Shown: positions 21,687 through 34,937, numbered from the stretch's first letter. The stretch is 64,000 nt of DNA from Gnetum montanum (GCA_015680685.1 MNCI01006534.1:404253-468252); one strand, 5' to 3'. The notes: a model not told the origin generated them from the sequence alone. Numbers and translations are program-made.

Positions 21687-23830
21687 GACTAAATGAAAAC
21701 TTGTCGTCAAGTGAAGAAGAGAAGGAAAAAGTTCCTTACAAAATATTAGGAAGGTATGGGATTATTGATTGAAATAAAAACTAACTTAGATGAAGAAGAT
21801 AGACTCTGAGTGCCCAAGTGTACAAAGTTACAATCTTTTATAAAATTGGATGCTCATGATAAAAGAAATGAACACCCTGGACAAAACTAATATCCAACAC
21901 CTCTTTGCAGCTGAAGATCAAGAGAAAAGATCCCACGATCATGAACGATCCTCGTTGTGTAGTACTACCACATCATCCTTGGTGAAGATAGTCCTTCTTT
22001 TAGTCCATGCTTCCCATTGTAATCATAATAGAATCGTGAATTAGTACACAATGTGTAACACATAGCTATTAAATACCTTGTCTCATCAGTAGTTACACTC
22101 AGATAGGTTTTGATTTTGGTAGATTGATGTCTTTAGTAGTGTTAATGGGAAGGTTGACAAATAGGGTAAAATAGATAAGTGGTCCATTAAATTTGAAAAA
22201 GTTCTACACAATGAAATATTTGAAGAGGGTGTAAGGATTCACAATAATAAAAAAGGAAAGTTCACTGAAAAATGTTGTGAATATGTGCACAATTTGATGT
22301 CATTGATGAGGTAAACAAAAGAATTTGATTGTAAGAGTGTTTAAGGGTAAAGAACTTAACTAATCCAACCAAAAGATATGCAAGTGGGTCCTCCCCAAAG
22401 TAGGAACAAGCCTTTCATTACCCTTGCATAACTTCAAACTAAGGAGTTCGTGGGCTCGTGGATGATTAATGGTTACAGAGGGTTAAGTACAAAAACCTGG
22501 AAGAAACTACCTAAGAATTCTGACACATCAAACTAAGACATCGAACCAGAACATGAAATCAGTAGTCAGGTGAGACATGTAAAGCATAGATGGATAAGAG
22601 AGAGAGAGTGGAATGGAGTTCCTAATTAAGGTCACATGAAGTCCCTTGTGAATTTTATGGTTAAATGACTTGATAGGATCCATCATTAGTCGAGACCAAA
22701 ACCAACCACGTTTAGTGACTTCACAATGCCATTCTAAGACTAGTCCATCCCCCTAAGACACACAAGTGCTCCCACAAACAACCACCATTCCTTATTAAAG
22801 AAGAAAAGAGAAGTAGGAAGTGAGGAAGGACCTTAGTTAGAGGGGACCTTCAGGCATGGCTAACCTATCTTTCTAGTCCCATAACCAGTGCTTGTAGCCC
22901 ATTTATTATGTCTAAGGCATGTGCTTTGAATTCCCATCATTTATATTTTATTTTATTTTATTTTAAAATGGAAATCACACCATGCAAAGACACATGTGTT
23001 TATTTTGTCTAAGTGGTGTGCTTTGAATTACCATCATTTTTAATTTTTTTTATGAGAACTACACCATGCAAAGACTTATTCAACCTCCTTTTATTGGTTG
23101 ACATGGAACAGTAAGAAATCCATGAAAACATACATGCACCCAAGCAAACAAAAAGGCACAAAGAATACTGAATCCCCTTGAAGTCACACCCTGTTCAAAC
23201 CTTTGAATCCTTTCTAATTCCAAAAATTACCAAAGTCACATGTTTGTTAAAGTTTCATTAATGAAAAAGGGACTGCATGTTTCTAGAATAAGGAAAACCA
23301 TAGAGTTTGTGGATGGGTGAATGTTGTGGACTCAATGCATGTTGCATAAAAAAAGAACCATGTCCTAATCGTTAGTAACAAAATTCAAAGCTAGAATCTA
23401 GACATCAAAAATCAAATAATAAAATAGTACATACCACCATCAAGCAAAAAATTACCACAGTGCCTAGCATTGATTAACAAAAAGTTAGAAAATCATATCA
23501 AAATAAAAGAAAATATAAAAGAAAGTGTAAAATATCTAAGAAATAGCATATGTAGTAATGATGGTGTAAAACAAAAATTAGCAAAGATTAATAACTTGAA
23601 AACAAGAAGATGTAAAATAAAGAATGTGTAAAACAAAAAAAAAGTTTAAAACAAAAAGATAAAAAAATGTGGAGCCACTTATATGATTAGCATGGGTGGC
23701 CATCTCCACCACGACTAAGTTGAAAGGATTAGATTCGAAATATGGAGTGTGGTTGTCTATTTGATGAGGTATTTTTTGTATTAGCTGGCTTATGCTCATG
23801 GAAAGGTTTGATTTGTTGGATGTTGACCAG
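21687..23830 (-). other. Untranslated 3' region of element 2
   Basis: No coding frame is supported. Regions matching the pol-to-extra-ORF spacer of element 1 are present (22795-22920 with the GGCTACAAGCACTGGTT block), as is an (ATTTT)4 tract at 22944-22965. The extra ORF is deleted from this copy. Confidence 0.65.
22378..22439 (-). promoter_or_regulatory. Conserved stem-loop motif (element 2)
   Basis: On the minus strand ATGCAAG (22433-22439) and CTTGCAT (22378-22384) can pair as a 7-bp stem. They enclose the conserved core TTCCTACTTTGGGGAGGACC. Within the core TCCT and AGGA can form a small inner stem. The same motif lies in elements 1, 3 and 4 between integrase and the extra ORF. Confidence 0.6.
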
Positions 23831-24960
23831 CTATTTCGTTTTTGGGCTCTTAGGTTTGTAGATCATCATGGCCTGAGTAGGAAAAATTTTGTAAATGATG
23901 TAAGATCCTTCCCACAACATTTGAAACTTAGTTCGTTGAGGTACGTGTGTGGGGTTCCAGTAGAGAACCTTATCTCCCAGTTGAAATTTGACTTTTTCTG
24001 ATTTAAGGTCATGACACTTTTTTTTGTAGGCCTTATGCAACTTGTTAGATGATAGGATCACTAATTAGTTTTTGTTTAGCAAGTTAAGATTCATTAGTCT
24101 TTCTTTTTATGCTAGACTCAAGTCAAGGTTGAGGTCATAGGCTGTTGAAAGTGTACAGAGCTTGGATTAAATAGGAAGTATTGGTCATTTTTCGTACATA
24201 AGCTCATAGGGAGAATAACTTATAGGAAGTTTGCCCAAAGGGCATTGTTGAGTTTTGTGCTCCAATCTTTCCTATATTTGCTAATAGTTCTTGTTAAAAT
24301 CCTTGTTGTTTCCCTATCGGTAACCTCAACTTGGCCATTGGCTTGGGGGTGATAGGGTGTTGTGAATTTATGTTCAACCCCTAAGCATTGCATGAGTTTT
24401 TGAAAAGTAGTACTTATAAAGTAAGTTCCATTATCAGAAATTAAGCCACGTGGCACACCAAACCTATTTACAAAATTTTGTTATACAAACCGAGTAGTAG
24501 TAGAAGATGTACAGTTGATGACAGCTGTTGCTTCTACCCATGTCGTATAATAGTTAATAGTGACTATTATGTATGCATTTCCATTTGGCATGGGTGTGAT
24601 GGGACCCATGAAATTAATGCCCTAGATGTCGAAGGGTTCCAGTGGTTGGATCCATTATTGAGGTCCCTCTATTCAAGCAGTCATTCCACCATCTCAGTGG
24701 TAGCATTCATAAGAGTGGATGTAATGGTGAGCATCCTAGAAGATTATTGGCCAATAGTACCCTACCATCAAGATTTTAATGGCTGTGTGTCTCCCAACAT
24801 AGTGTCCTCTATAAGGACCTTCATGAGCATCCTAGAAAATATGAAATTGATTGACATCAGAGATACACCAGTGAACCAGGCCATTGGCACACATCTTGTA
24901 AAGGTGTCTATTCGTCTCCATGAAGTTTTTTACCTGGTAAAGAAACTGTTATTTCTTTTG
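23831..24960 (-). pseudogene. pol: Integrase of element 2 (broken)
   Basis: Minus-strand translation gives the second catalytic Asp in LISDNGTYF and the Glu in ANGQVEVT (open piece 24220-24456). The C-terminal domain follows at 23831-24061 with KVLYWNPTHVPQRTKF and WEGSYIIY. The zinc-binding and first Asp region lies at about 24570-24960 with several stops. The 204-codon open frame on the plus strand at 24478-25092 is its antisense shadow. The order and motifs are those of element 1. Confidence 0.85.
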
Positions 24961-26690
24961 GTGGTCCAACCCTTATGGCAGCTCTTGGGTGAGAAGATAG
25001 GTGAGAATGCCATCGTACCATTTAGGCTCATTGGGCAGTTGTTCAATTATAGCCCCAACAAAGAGGAGTTTATCAAGAAACATATTAGATAGTGGGTTTT
25101 CTTCCTCTTTGTTGTCCCATTGCAATTGAGACAAGTGATCAGTGATCACATTCTTAATGCCCTTTCGATCTACCATCGTAATATCAAATTCTGGTAAGAT
25201 CACCAACAATCGTATGACACGGGGACTCACCATTGGATTGTTCATCAGGAAGTGGATGGCACTATGGTCTGTGTGCATAAACACCTTGTATCTAAGTACA
25301 TAATGCTTGAACTTCTCTAGAGAAAAAACCACTACCATTAATTCTTTTTCCGTGGTTGTGTAGTTCAGTTGTGCAGTTACAATGCTTCGGCTAGCATAGT
25401 GGGTGTAATATAGATGTTTCTTATCATCCATCTACATAAGCACAACATTCAAGGTGTAATTTAATGCATCTGTCATAATTGGAAGGGTTTGAACTAATTA
25501 GGTGCTTATAGAATTGGAGTTTCTACAAGTTTCTCTTTCAACTGTTAGAATGCTTTTTGACATTTCATGGTCTAGATAAATGGAGCATCTTTCTTTGTCA
25601 GTTCCACCAATAGCTTTACAATCTTAGAGAAATTCTCTATGAATCACCGATAGTAGCCAATATGTCTAAGGAATGATCAAACATCTTTGATAGTTTTTGG
25701 TTGGTAGGTTATTACTTGGATGACCCTTATTTTCTTACGGTCTACCTTAATTCCTACTTGTGATATTCTATGCCCTAATACAATGCCTTTCTAGACCATT
25801 AAGTGACTTTTTTGCCAATTTAGCCATAATTTGGTTTCAACATATCACTTTAGCACTTGCTCAAGGTGGTCCAAGGATTGCTCAAATGTAGCTCCATATG
25901 TGGACAAGTCATCCATGAATACTTTCATACCACTACTGATTTATTGTTGAAAAATACTTAGAACTAGGCATTGGAATGTGGTAGGAGCATTACACAAACC
26001 AAAAGGCATCTTGCGATATGCAAAAGTCCCCTAGGAACTCATGAATGTTATTTTGGCTTGATCCTTTGGTGCATTTTGAATTTGGTTATAGCCACTATAA
26101 CCATCTAGAAAATTGTAGTAGCAATGCCCAGATATTGTGTCCAACATCTAATCAACAAATGGAAATGGAAAATGGTCCTTGAATGTTGTCATATTCAGCA
26201 ACCAAAAATTGATGTAGACCCACCACTTGCCACCTTTCTTTGGTACAATCACAAGTGGACTAACCCACTCACTATTTGTAATGGGATAAATGAACCTTGC
26301 CTTGAGGAGTTATTCAATTTCCTCTTTGATAATTTTCTTTAGTTTGGGATTCAATTGCCTCTATGGCTTCATGGCCGGATCAGTGTAGATGCAATGTTGA
26401 CATATCCTAGGATCAATCCCTATGAGTTCGGGATATGACCAATCAAAAGATGCTGACCATTTTTCAACCACATTCAATAGCATCTTTTTCTGTTTTGGAG
26501 CAAGATTTGTGTTGATTATGACCAGCTTTCCATTTTTTAAAAACACATAGTCCATTCCAACTGGTAGCATTTTTAGTTCAAGGGGCTCTTGTTTAAAATT
26601 TTTAGGAATTTGCAACTCTCTCCAATAAGTATCAGCATTTTCATCATCAAAGAGTTGGTGATGAACTTGCTCTAGTTCATCCATGCCTAT
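24961..26690 (-). pseudogene. pol: Reverse transcriptase and RNase H of element 2 (broken)
   Basis: The minus strand begins with the RT N-terminal linker (26361-26684: ELEQVHHQLFDDE, YPELIGIDPRICQH), the part lost to a gap in element 1. The catalytic FMDD is at 25908-25919. RNase H follows, with EKELMVVVFSLEKFKHY and HTDHSAIHFLMN in the open piece 24973-25431. The LNWQKS motif at about 25803-25820 is intact here and shows which codons became stops in elements 1 and 3. Several stops and frame changes remain. Confidence 0.85.
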
Positions 26691-26911
26691 GACATATGCA
26701 CATGTTCAGTCAATTCTATGCAAAGTGTGTTGTTCTCAGAATTAGCTGTCAGCCACTGGGTGACCTCCTATTTTGTGGTTGTTGCATATAGATACTTTTA
26801 AATTTTTATTTTTGGTGCACATTACTTACATGTAGAGATAGATGCCTGTTCTATGGTCCAATGTTTCTACACATAATTGCACCCTATGTCACTATACGTG
26901 ATGCATAGAAC

Positions 26912-27361
26912 TCACTTCTTCTTGATCTTTCGGAATGCATTTTCTTTAGATATTTCCAAGGAAAGATCTCTAATGCCCATTCTTGCATCAATTGTGCTAA
27001 GCCATGCTCTTCCCATGATGATTGGAAAATCCCCTTTGCAATTCTTCATCTTGACTACTAGGAAATTAGTAGGATAAGACCACCCACAAATAGTGGTCAC
27101 AATGTCTTCTACTAGTCCTAATAAAACAATGATGGACTGGTCTGCCAATTCTAATTTAATATTACTCTTCTTTAAAGGAGGTAGGTTCCATGCAGTATAC
27201 ATCTCATAAGAGATCAAGTTGACATTGGAACTTGAGTTGAGAAGAGCTTTGCACGGTTCATTCCCAACGATCTGTAAATAAATTAGAGGACTTACAGGAT
27301 CTAGTAACTTCCTAGGAAGGTTTCCAACATGAATCCAATCAGATATGGCATGAGTAAGCAT
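26912..27361 (-). pseudogene. pol: Aspartic protease of element 2, catalytic Asp lost
   Basis: 150 open codons on the minus strand match the element 1 protease: YLQIVGNEPCKALLN, SSSNVNLIS, LGLVEDIVTTICGWSYP and IIMGRAWLSTID. The catalytic Asp is Asn (codon 27236-27238, GAT/GAC to AAC), so the enzyme would be inactive even without the flanking breaks. Confidence 0.85.
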
Positions 27362-27992
27362 AACAATATGGATCCTAGGCAGTATTTAGTTTGAAGGAGA
27401 TTCAAAGGTATTTGATATAGAGGAAGATGGAGTAACAGGGTTGTCAACTGCAGGTGTATTTGAGGGCTTAGGTGGACTATGTGGTTGGAAGAAAGGTCTT
27501 TTTTTGAGTATTCGAACCACTCGGTTGATTAACCGATTGTAGGTTAATGACCCTAGTAGCGTTGCATTGTTGTGGTTAAGCTAGTAGTTCACCTTGCATA
27601 GGTGGAGCAAGTGGTAGTTGTGCGATTGGAGGAGGAAGATGTGCAGGAACAAGAGGAGGATAAGGGTAAGAGGTGGTATCCCTCCTTGCACGTGGAGAAT
27701 GCATTCAATAATTATCAGGAGGGTAGTAGTGAGGTTGGAAAGAAGAAACATGGCTGGAGGAGTCACGTGGAGACAAGGTTTGTTGAACATAATACCAATA
27801 TGGATTAGGTTGTTTGTAAGGGTATTGCTTCCTTGGTGGTGCCAGTGCCCATGACTGTGGTTATTACCACTGTTGATACTACTTATATGGTTGTAGTAGA
27901 GTTCCATTGGGATAATATTATTATTGGTGGTGGAATAGCCTAAAATTACCTTGAGGATAAGGTAAGCTTTTAGATGTTTGCCTTTATGTTAG

Positions 27993-29895
27993 TCATGGAT
28001 TCAAAGCATGCACCCCAGACTCTTGTAAGTGTGACACTATGGGACAACGTCCCTTAGAATGTTCATGCTGGCAAATGTCACATCCACCATCATCATCTAA
28101 TTCACTTCCTGCAACTTCTTTTATTATAGTAGTCTTTCCCTTACCTCTTTTATATGCACGTTCAACTTCTTTACGCCTCCTACACTCACAATCACTACCT
28201 TGTTCTTTGGAATCTTCAGTAATTTTTAAGACAGCTTGAAATCTGCTATCCATGGAGTCCTATAACTGATCAACCTTGATTGTAATTTTAGATTAAAATT
28301 TTTGGAGTGGTAAGGTTTTCCTATTCACCACCTCATTAGGTGCGGATTCTTCCTCATTATCACAAAATCAAACCTCCTCTTGCAAATGGAATGATCCCGA
28401 TTATACTCTTCTTCACTTTCTCTTTTTCTTAATTCATCCTACTCTTTAGCCACCTACTCAATTAGTCTTTGTATCTAATGAACACTTAATTTTGATAGTC
28501 GTCCTTGGGCATAGACACCAAGGGTTCTCCTCGTTTTTGATGAAAGCTCATCTACAATGTGACGAAGTTGATCCAATTGAGAATAACCATGGCTAGGACA
28601 TTTGTGCATTAAGAAATCATATCGATCGATGATAGCATCCAAGGGTTCATGTGTTTTTTGTTTCCATCCTTGGATATGCTTCTCAAGTTGGAAACTCTAG
28701 AGTATGTTTGATATTTATCATTGAACAATTCAAGCATGGTACTTCATTGTTTGATAAATTCTAAGTCTAAGGACTAGTACTAGTTCTTTACTTCTTTGAT
28801 GAGTACCCTTGGGAACAACTTAAGTTTGTGCCACTCATTCTCTATGTTCTGCAAGGCACATGCATCTTGAAAAGCTTGTAGATGGTTTTGTAGATTAGAG
28901 TTATATCCCCCTTTAAATCGAGGAATATTGTTCATGTCTAGCCTTTTGATCCAACTATCCTTCACGTGCCTTATTGAAATTCATACTACCTCTATGATAT
29001 TGAGCATACTTCAGGTAGTAAGCAAAGGCTCATTGAGGCCTTGATCATGGTGCCTACAATGCCCTTTGCTACCCTTTTGTTCATGATGATGTGACTTCCT
29101 TGAATGTTCTTGCCTTTCTTGATGGTCCCTTTGATCATTTCAATCCTATCGATCATTTTGGTCCCCTCCATCATAGTCTTGCATCCTATGGTTGTGATCA
29201 AAGCCAAAAGAAGAAGAAGATGATGATGATAAAGGTGAAGAGGAAGGAGGACTAGCATCATCACAGTTCCTACTACCATCTCTTCGACGATTGTAAGCAC
29301 AATCATGATCTTGTTTCTTGTCCACATCCTTGCCTTAACTTGCCTCTTTGAATCCTTCTTTGTCATTGGATCCATTCTTACCAGAACTAGGATTTTGAAT
29401 TGTGGATTGTAAATTCTAGTTTTGACCTCAATCATTGAAGTCAAAGAGAGGAATTTCACTAAATGAAAAACCCCCAAAGAAGGGTTTCCCACCTTCATTC
29501 TGGTACAATAGGAATTGGGAATCATTAAATCCTTTTGCCTTCGCAAACTCATGATGTTGCTCTAATTGGAAATCATAGAGATATTGTGCCTTAGTGGGAT
29601 GATAATCCTTGGCATCACTGTCTTGCATAACATACTTAGCATGAAATTCTTGAAGACCTAGATGAATAAGTATTTGGTGAAGCATTGCAAGAACAGATTA
29701 ATCAGGTAGCAATAGAATGTTGCCCTTCATGTCACGCCACCGTAGCTATTCATCCTGATGTAGGATGAAGGTGAAATTGGGTACATACTCATCAGGATGA
29801 GCATATTTTATTGAATATTGTTGAGACACTGGTTGATGAGATCCATTAAACTTGGGTGGAGAAGCACTCTTGTGAGAAGACAAAAAAATATAGTG
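27993..29895 (-). pseudogene. gag: gag of element 2 (broken)
   Basis: The sequence matching the start of gag in elements 1 and 3 (SSHKSASPP) is preceded by TTG (29881-29883) in place of ATG, so the start is lost. Conserved pieces follow in order: HPDEYVPNFTFILHQDE, FHAKYVMQDSDAKDY, a Ser-rich stretch, the capsid-like core at about 28690-28965 (HLQAFQDACALQNIENEW), and a basic region with an intact zinc knuckle CDICQHEHSKGRC at 28044-28082. A longer open frame at 28992-29552 is in the wrong frame and is a shadow. Confidence 0.85.
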
Positions 29896-30009
29896 TGCTT
29901 TTAAATTTTGTTGTAGTAATTGTAAAATATGATATGACTCTAAGGTTTGTTCTAATGATTTTGAATGACTTCCACTAAGTCCTAGATAGTGCACGAAACA
30001 ACCAAAAGG

Positions 30010-30027
30010 TCCTTGGCAATGGAGCCA
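30010..30027 (-). promoter_or_regulatory. Primer binding site of element 2, tRNA-Asp type
   Basis: The minus strand reads TGGCTCCATTGCCAAGGA one base after the 5' LTR, a mutated form of the tRNA-Asp site seen in element 1. Confidence 0.75.
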
Positions 30028-30028
30028 A

Positions 30029-30857
30029 TGATGAGTGATGAGGTACCGCTACATCCAACCATACAAATCACTAAGGCATTCACACATGATTTGGTCAAAT
30101 TCCATGAACCTATAGTTCTCCAGTACACTAGTTCTTCTAGAAAGTGAAATGGATGTTGAGAATGTTCGTTGTCTTCCCAACTACACTTGTGAAGCTTAAG
30201 GGTATGTTTTAAGTGTAATTGAGGTACATGATTTTTCTCATTTTATGTTTTATAAGTTTAGTCACCTACAACAAGAATGAAAGGTAGAGTAAGTTGAGAT
30301 CTAACTCAATCACTTCCTAGTTAGCCTAGCATAAGTACCCATCCCACTTTCCTGGACACATCTTGAACATGTATAGCGCTACTAGGCTACCAAACATTAA
30401 GCATTCTTGGGTTACCAAGTGCCACACGTATGCTCGAAGTGATCATGCTTGTGGTCATTAACAACTAAAAATTAATTACTTAACTTAAATGCATTGAAGT
30501 AAGGTGCATTAAAGGAAACATTAATCTATTCTCAGTGTTATAAGGATTATCGAAAGAGTTGAATTTTATTCCTATCACACTACTATGCTTAGGTACATTA
30601 GTGTTCGAAAAAAGATTCATACACACTCAAACTCCTACTACAGGCACTCAGAAAATTTTCTAACTCTGGAGAAAACAAACTACAAGAGCTTCGCTACTAT
30701 GACAAAAAATGATGAAAAAAAACTAATGCCAAATCGTGAACACAAGCGCTATATTTATAGGCCAATGTATATCCTGCGACATTGGATACCCAACATCGCA
30801 TCTTGGCTCCAACGTCAGATACCCAACGTCAAAGTAGATGAAAAACATGATTCATCA
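30029..30857 (-). repeat. 5' LTR of element 2 (829 bp)
   Basis: On the minus strand it runs TGATGAATC to CTCATCA, with TATAAATA at 30752-30759. U3 holds repeated GATGTTGGGTATCC-type motifs. Unlike the 5' LTRs of elements 1 and 3 its promoter region is complete. Confidence 0.9.
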
Positions 30858-30862
30858 ATTAC

Positions 30863-32079
30863 TAAGACAACTTATAAAAGAAACTTGACATCTTATGATA
30901 ATGTCTTAATTTCAAATTTAGATAAAAAATTGGATATGCTAAGATAATAAATTAAAGTGATAAATTGATTATGATAATTTTGTATAAGCAAAGATGAAAA
31001 AGTTTACATGAAAAATCATGAAGAGTAAGCTTATTTTTATTCATGGCTTTGTTAAAGACTTTAAAGCCAAGTTGAACTAAATCACAAAAGATAATAGTCA
31101 ACTAATTCTAGAAGTTATACTTAGATTCCACTAAGTTTCATGTTACCTATAATAATTATTTTAAGATTCCAACACACATCCCTCCACACCCATCCCTTGA
31201 CCCCAAAAAAATCTAGTTCTAGTTCTAACGACCCTCCACTCCCGTCCCAAACCAAGGAGATAATAGTATCGTTAAATAATTATTTGAATTTAGTTGAAGA
31301 ATAAAATTTTATAGTTAATGCTTAATGCAAATGTATATTGTTTCAATTATTAAAATTTTCATAGAGAGGTTGGTAGGCATTGAATTTAATGATCCAAAAT
31401 TATCAAAAATTTTGATAGAATAAGCTTCTAAAGTGAATAATCAAGTAAGAAACACCATCAATTATAGTGAGATAATGATGACCCTAGCTTTTGAGTAAGT
31501 GAACAAAAATATGATGTTGCTAAATGAATTAAAGAAGGCTAGGCTCAAGGAAGAAGCATATGATAGAGAAATAGCATAACTAAGGAGCAAATCTTAGCTA
31601 GAAAAAAATGAGCTTCCATGTAGTTGTTAAGTTTCTAGAACATTCAATGAGGTAATCTTACGATGAGAAAGGTAGAGGAAAATTGGAATTTGTATTGATG
31701 TTTTCATGTCTAATAGATGAAGATTATTTAACATGCATGAAATAATGTATCTTCAAATTAAACCATTATAATAGAACAAAACACATAAAAAATAATTAAC
31801 AATATTATTTAATATCATTTAAAAAATGAGTTATGTATTAAACAAGGATTTATTTATAACATCACAATGGTAACAACACCATCATGGTGGCTTATCTCTG
31901 ATGATGAAAAAACACAGTAACAAAAAACGAAGAAAATGAAATAGGGAGTTTAAATAAGTTTAATACCCTTTATTAAATGAAGCATGAGTTTTATTACAAA
32001 GATTACAAATCCAATCTAGTCACAAACTTATTAAATTTTTTAACACTTAATTGTTTGTTAAACCATAAGTAAGCTAATC
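30863..32079 (+). other. Decayed coding-like remnant right of element 2
   Basis: This continues the sequence interrupted at 20817. Translation with stops gives Lys/Glu-rich and helical stretches (for example NMMLLNELKKARLKEE near 31500). It may be a fragment of an old gag or other coiled-coil protein, but I cannot assign it. A T/C-rich block with CCACACCC runs at 31160-31250. Confidence 0.35.
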
Positions 32080-32097
32080 ATTAGTGTTGATGTAAAA

Positions 32098-32263
32098 ATG
32101 GATCATCACCCGAAGCCATAGTGCTCATCCTATCAGGTGGGATCCCAGGAGGGTTGGTAGAGGAGTAAAAGTCTAATCTCTTCAAGTGGTTGCACCCAGG
32201 CTCAAATCTAGATCTTTGACTTAACAAACAAGCACCTTACCATCACTCCAAATGGTAGTCCCT
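32098..32263 (-). mobile_element. SINE, copy 2, with perfect 18-bp target duplication
   Basis: The minus strand opens GGGACTACCATTTGGAGTGA. An A-box-like segment (TGGAGTGATGGTAAGG) and a B-box-like segment (GATTTGAGCC) follow at tRNA-like spacing. The 3' part ends GGATGAGCACTATGGCTTC and then GGGTGATGATCC. Both sides carry ATTAGTGTTGATGTAAAA (32080-32097 and 32264-32281), an 18-bp duplication typical of LINE-driven retroposition. 166 bp is a normal plant SINE length. It shares head and body with 2912-3043. Confidence 0.8.
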
Positions 32264-32289
32264 ATTAGTGTTGATGTAAAATAAAGAAA

Positions 32290-34937
32290 TAAATCCTTTA
32301 GCAAATGCATGTCGGATAATGCATAACAATCTTGATGTACTTTGTTCTTTCATGGAACATATGTTTTTTTAATAACTTGATTACATTTTAATTATGATAG
32401 AAATTTATGATAAGTAGAGAAATATCTTTATTAAGTTCTCTGAATAATTGATGTAACTGATTTATCTCAATAACAAGATTTATACTAGCTCTCTCTTCAA
32501 ACTTTTTGGATGATGAAGAAATTATTTTTTATTTGGTTGATCAGTAAGTAATTGTATTTCCATGGTGTTTAATAAGGAAACTTGTGGTATTACTTCATGA
32601 AGCAACATCACCAGTTTAGTCTATATTAGTGCATCTCATGAGATCAATTTTTGAATAATAGTCAAAATTTAATTCATAATCAGTTATTCCTTTTAGATAT
32701 CTTAATATAGCCATGACCAAGAAGGTTTATATAGTTGCTGGTTTTTAATTAAGTCTTGAACATAAATTGATGAAGTATGAAATATCTAGCTCTATATTAG
32801 TCAAATATATCAATTTTTTTTACCAAAGTTCTATACTCCATGAGGTCAAGAATAGGTTTGGAATCATCCAACCATGGTGTACTACCTAAATTAAGTGGTG
32901 TTAATCTTGCTTTACAATCCAACATATCATATTCTTTCACCAAACTCATAACATATTTCTTTTAAGTCATCTGTATGTGGCTTTAGGATTGATGAAGTTC
33001 AAAATTGAGTAGATCTAGGTCCAACATATTGAATTTTATTTTCAAATAATTTTAACTTTGTCATTCAATTGAGCATTCTCCCTAGTCTTAACAATACCAT
33101 CAACATATAATAACATTATTACTACTCTTCATGAGTCCTTTGTTTTAACAACATAGAAACTAGCATCTACATTTGATCTTTTGAATCCTAATTTATGTAC
33201 AATTTCATCAAACTTTATGTACCATTTGCAAAGAGCTTGCTTTAATTAATAAAGAGACTTTGTTAATTTGTTAACGTGATTAGGTAAGTTTAAGTCCACA
33301 AAGCCTTCAAACTAGTACATAAAGATTTCTTCATATAGATCTTCATTCAAGAAAGCAGAATTAACATCAAGTTGATACAATTTCCAACTATAGATAATAG
33401 CTAAAGACAAGGTACACCATATGGTCAACTATTTTATGATGCGACCAATGATTTCTTTATAGTCACTATCCTTTCTTTTGTATAAACCCACGAACAATTG
33501 ACCTGACTTTAAATTTATCCACTGTGTTATCAATCTTTCTTTTAATATGAAAACATCATTTCCTTGTTAACATTTTCATTTGCGGTGAACTCTAAACTAG
33601 TTCACAAGTACCATTTTTCATTAACATGTTATATTTTACATTCATAGCATTATACCAATTTTTATTTTACATAACCTCTTACACACTCATGGATTCACTT
33701 GCTGCAAATATCATTTTTGAATCGATCAATTTATAATGATCTTTAGTAATAAACAATTTCCCAATTCCAAGCCTTTTTAATGAGAATTTCATTTATATCT
33801 TCCAAGTCTATGGATCTTAAATTTTTGAATTATTTCTCAAATCATTTTGGTTGTTAGTGTACAAAGAAATTTGTGGGAATGAACTCCTCATGTGTATTTA
33901 CTTCATCATCATCATTTTCATTCAATATCACAAAGGGCTAAGAGCTAATTTTAGTTTTATTAGGAATTACCAATAAAAATTCTATAGTTTATTAACTCAT
34001 TGTGTAATTTGATTTCTAAAAATTTTTATTACAAGATTTGAAAATTTTATGTTGTTTGATATCCTGCACTCAATAGGATTTCTAATTTAAATAATAAATG
34101 AGTAACAATTCCACCATGACCTTGGATCCAACTTGCCATATTGTGCTTGTGAAATATGAATATAACAAGTTTTTTTGAGAAGGGTAAAGATGAGATATTG
34201 CCATGTTTCTATTATTGAACAATTTCATTATTGATGGGGTGTTATTTTAAGCTATAGTTGGAATTCTGTTAATAATGTGAATAGAATAATGCCACCTTAA
34301 TTTAAAGAAATTTTGAAACTTATGTATCATGCATCATACATCTTATCATCTCTATTATTAATCTATTCTTCCTTTCTATAACATCATTTTGTTGCAAAGT
34401 GAATGACATCATGAACTCTTGTTTTATGCCTTTAAGATTACAATAGGCCTTAAAATCATTTGAAATGTATTCTCCATTACCATTAGGTCTTAGTATTTTC
34501 ATTTTCATATTCTTCTTAGTTTCAATCCTTGTTTTAAATGTTTGAACTTTTTTAAGACATGTACCTTATGCACTAAGTCATAAAGCCATATTTGATTAAA
34601 ATCATCGACCCAAATCACAAAGTATCTTTCATTTCCTATGCCTTGAGCTAAAAATAGGCTATAAACATTTGAGTAATTAACTAATTAATTTTAAATAATT
34701 TTGTTGTTCTAATTTCACAGTTTCTTGAAATTGAAGATGATGCATTTTCTCAATCTTATGTGCTTCACAATCAAGCTTTTGATTTTCATCAAATTTGACA
34801 ATATTATAGTAAAATTAATGTATTTTTTAAAGTTTCAGCATTTACATCATGCCTCGAATATCATTTCATCAATTAAATTTGATTTATTGATGTATATATA
34901 TACTCAACATGATGATTCACAATTCTGAATACACCAT
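32290..34937 (-). pseudogene. pol: Ty1/copia pol remnant: integrase, RT, RNase H
   Basis: Minus-strand translation gives the copia order. Integrase at about 34900-34320 includes a decayed CEAHKIEKMHHLQF zinc region, YFVIWVDDF, then LRPNGNGEYIS and QQNDVIERKNR near the catalytic Glu. RT at about 33420-33040 has WKLYQLDVNSAFLNEDLYEE, LKQALCKWY and LLYVDG at 33096-33107, where the catalytic YVDD has become YVDG. RNase H at about 32950-32800 starts LLDCKARLTPLN. Gag and protease are absent upstream. Many stops. Confidence 0.75.

Larger units (their letters stand above)
20818..30857 (-). mobile_element. Element 2: Athila-like Ty3/gypsy LTR retrotransposon
   Basis: A 10-kb element on the minus strand, bounded by LTRs 30029-30857 (5') and 20818-21677 (3') and by the exact target duplication ATTAC (20813-20817 and 30858-30862). 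It has the tRNA-Asp primer site, gag, protease, RT, RNase H, integrase, conserved spacer with stem-loop, and a polypurine tract. The extra ORF present in elements 3 and 4 is missing, since only about 700 bp separate the stem-loop from the 3' LTR. Coding regions are broken by stops and frameshifts. Confidence 0.9.

Noticed and set aside
24478-25092. 204-codon open frame on the plus strand
   Set aside because: It is antisense to the integrase of element 2; the minus strand carries the recognisable motifs.
28992-29552. 186-codon minus-strand frame
   Set aside because: It overlaps gag of element 2 in a different frame. Conserved gag motifs read in another frame, and this one is composed of Met/Leu/Thr-rich shadow sequence.
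30585-30947. 120-codon plus-strand frame
   Set aside because: It runs across the LTR of element 2 (antisense) into the flank, so it is a chance junction frame.
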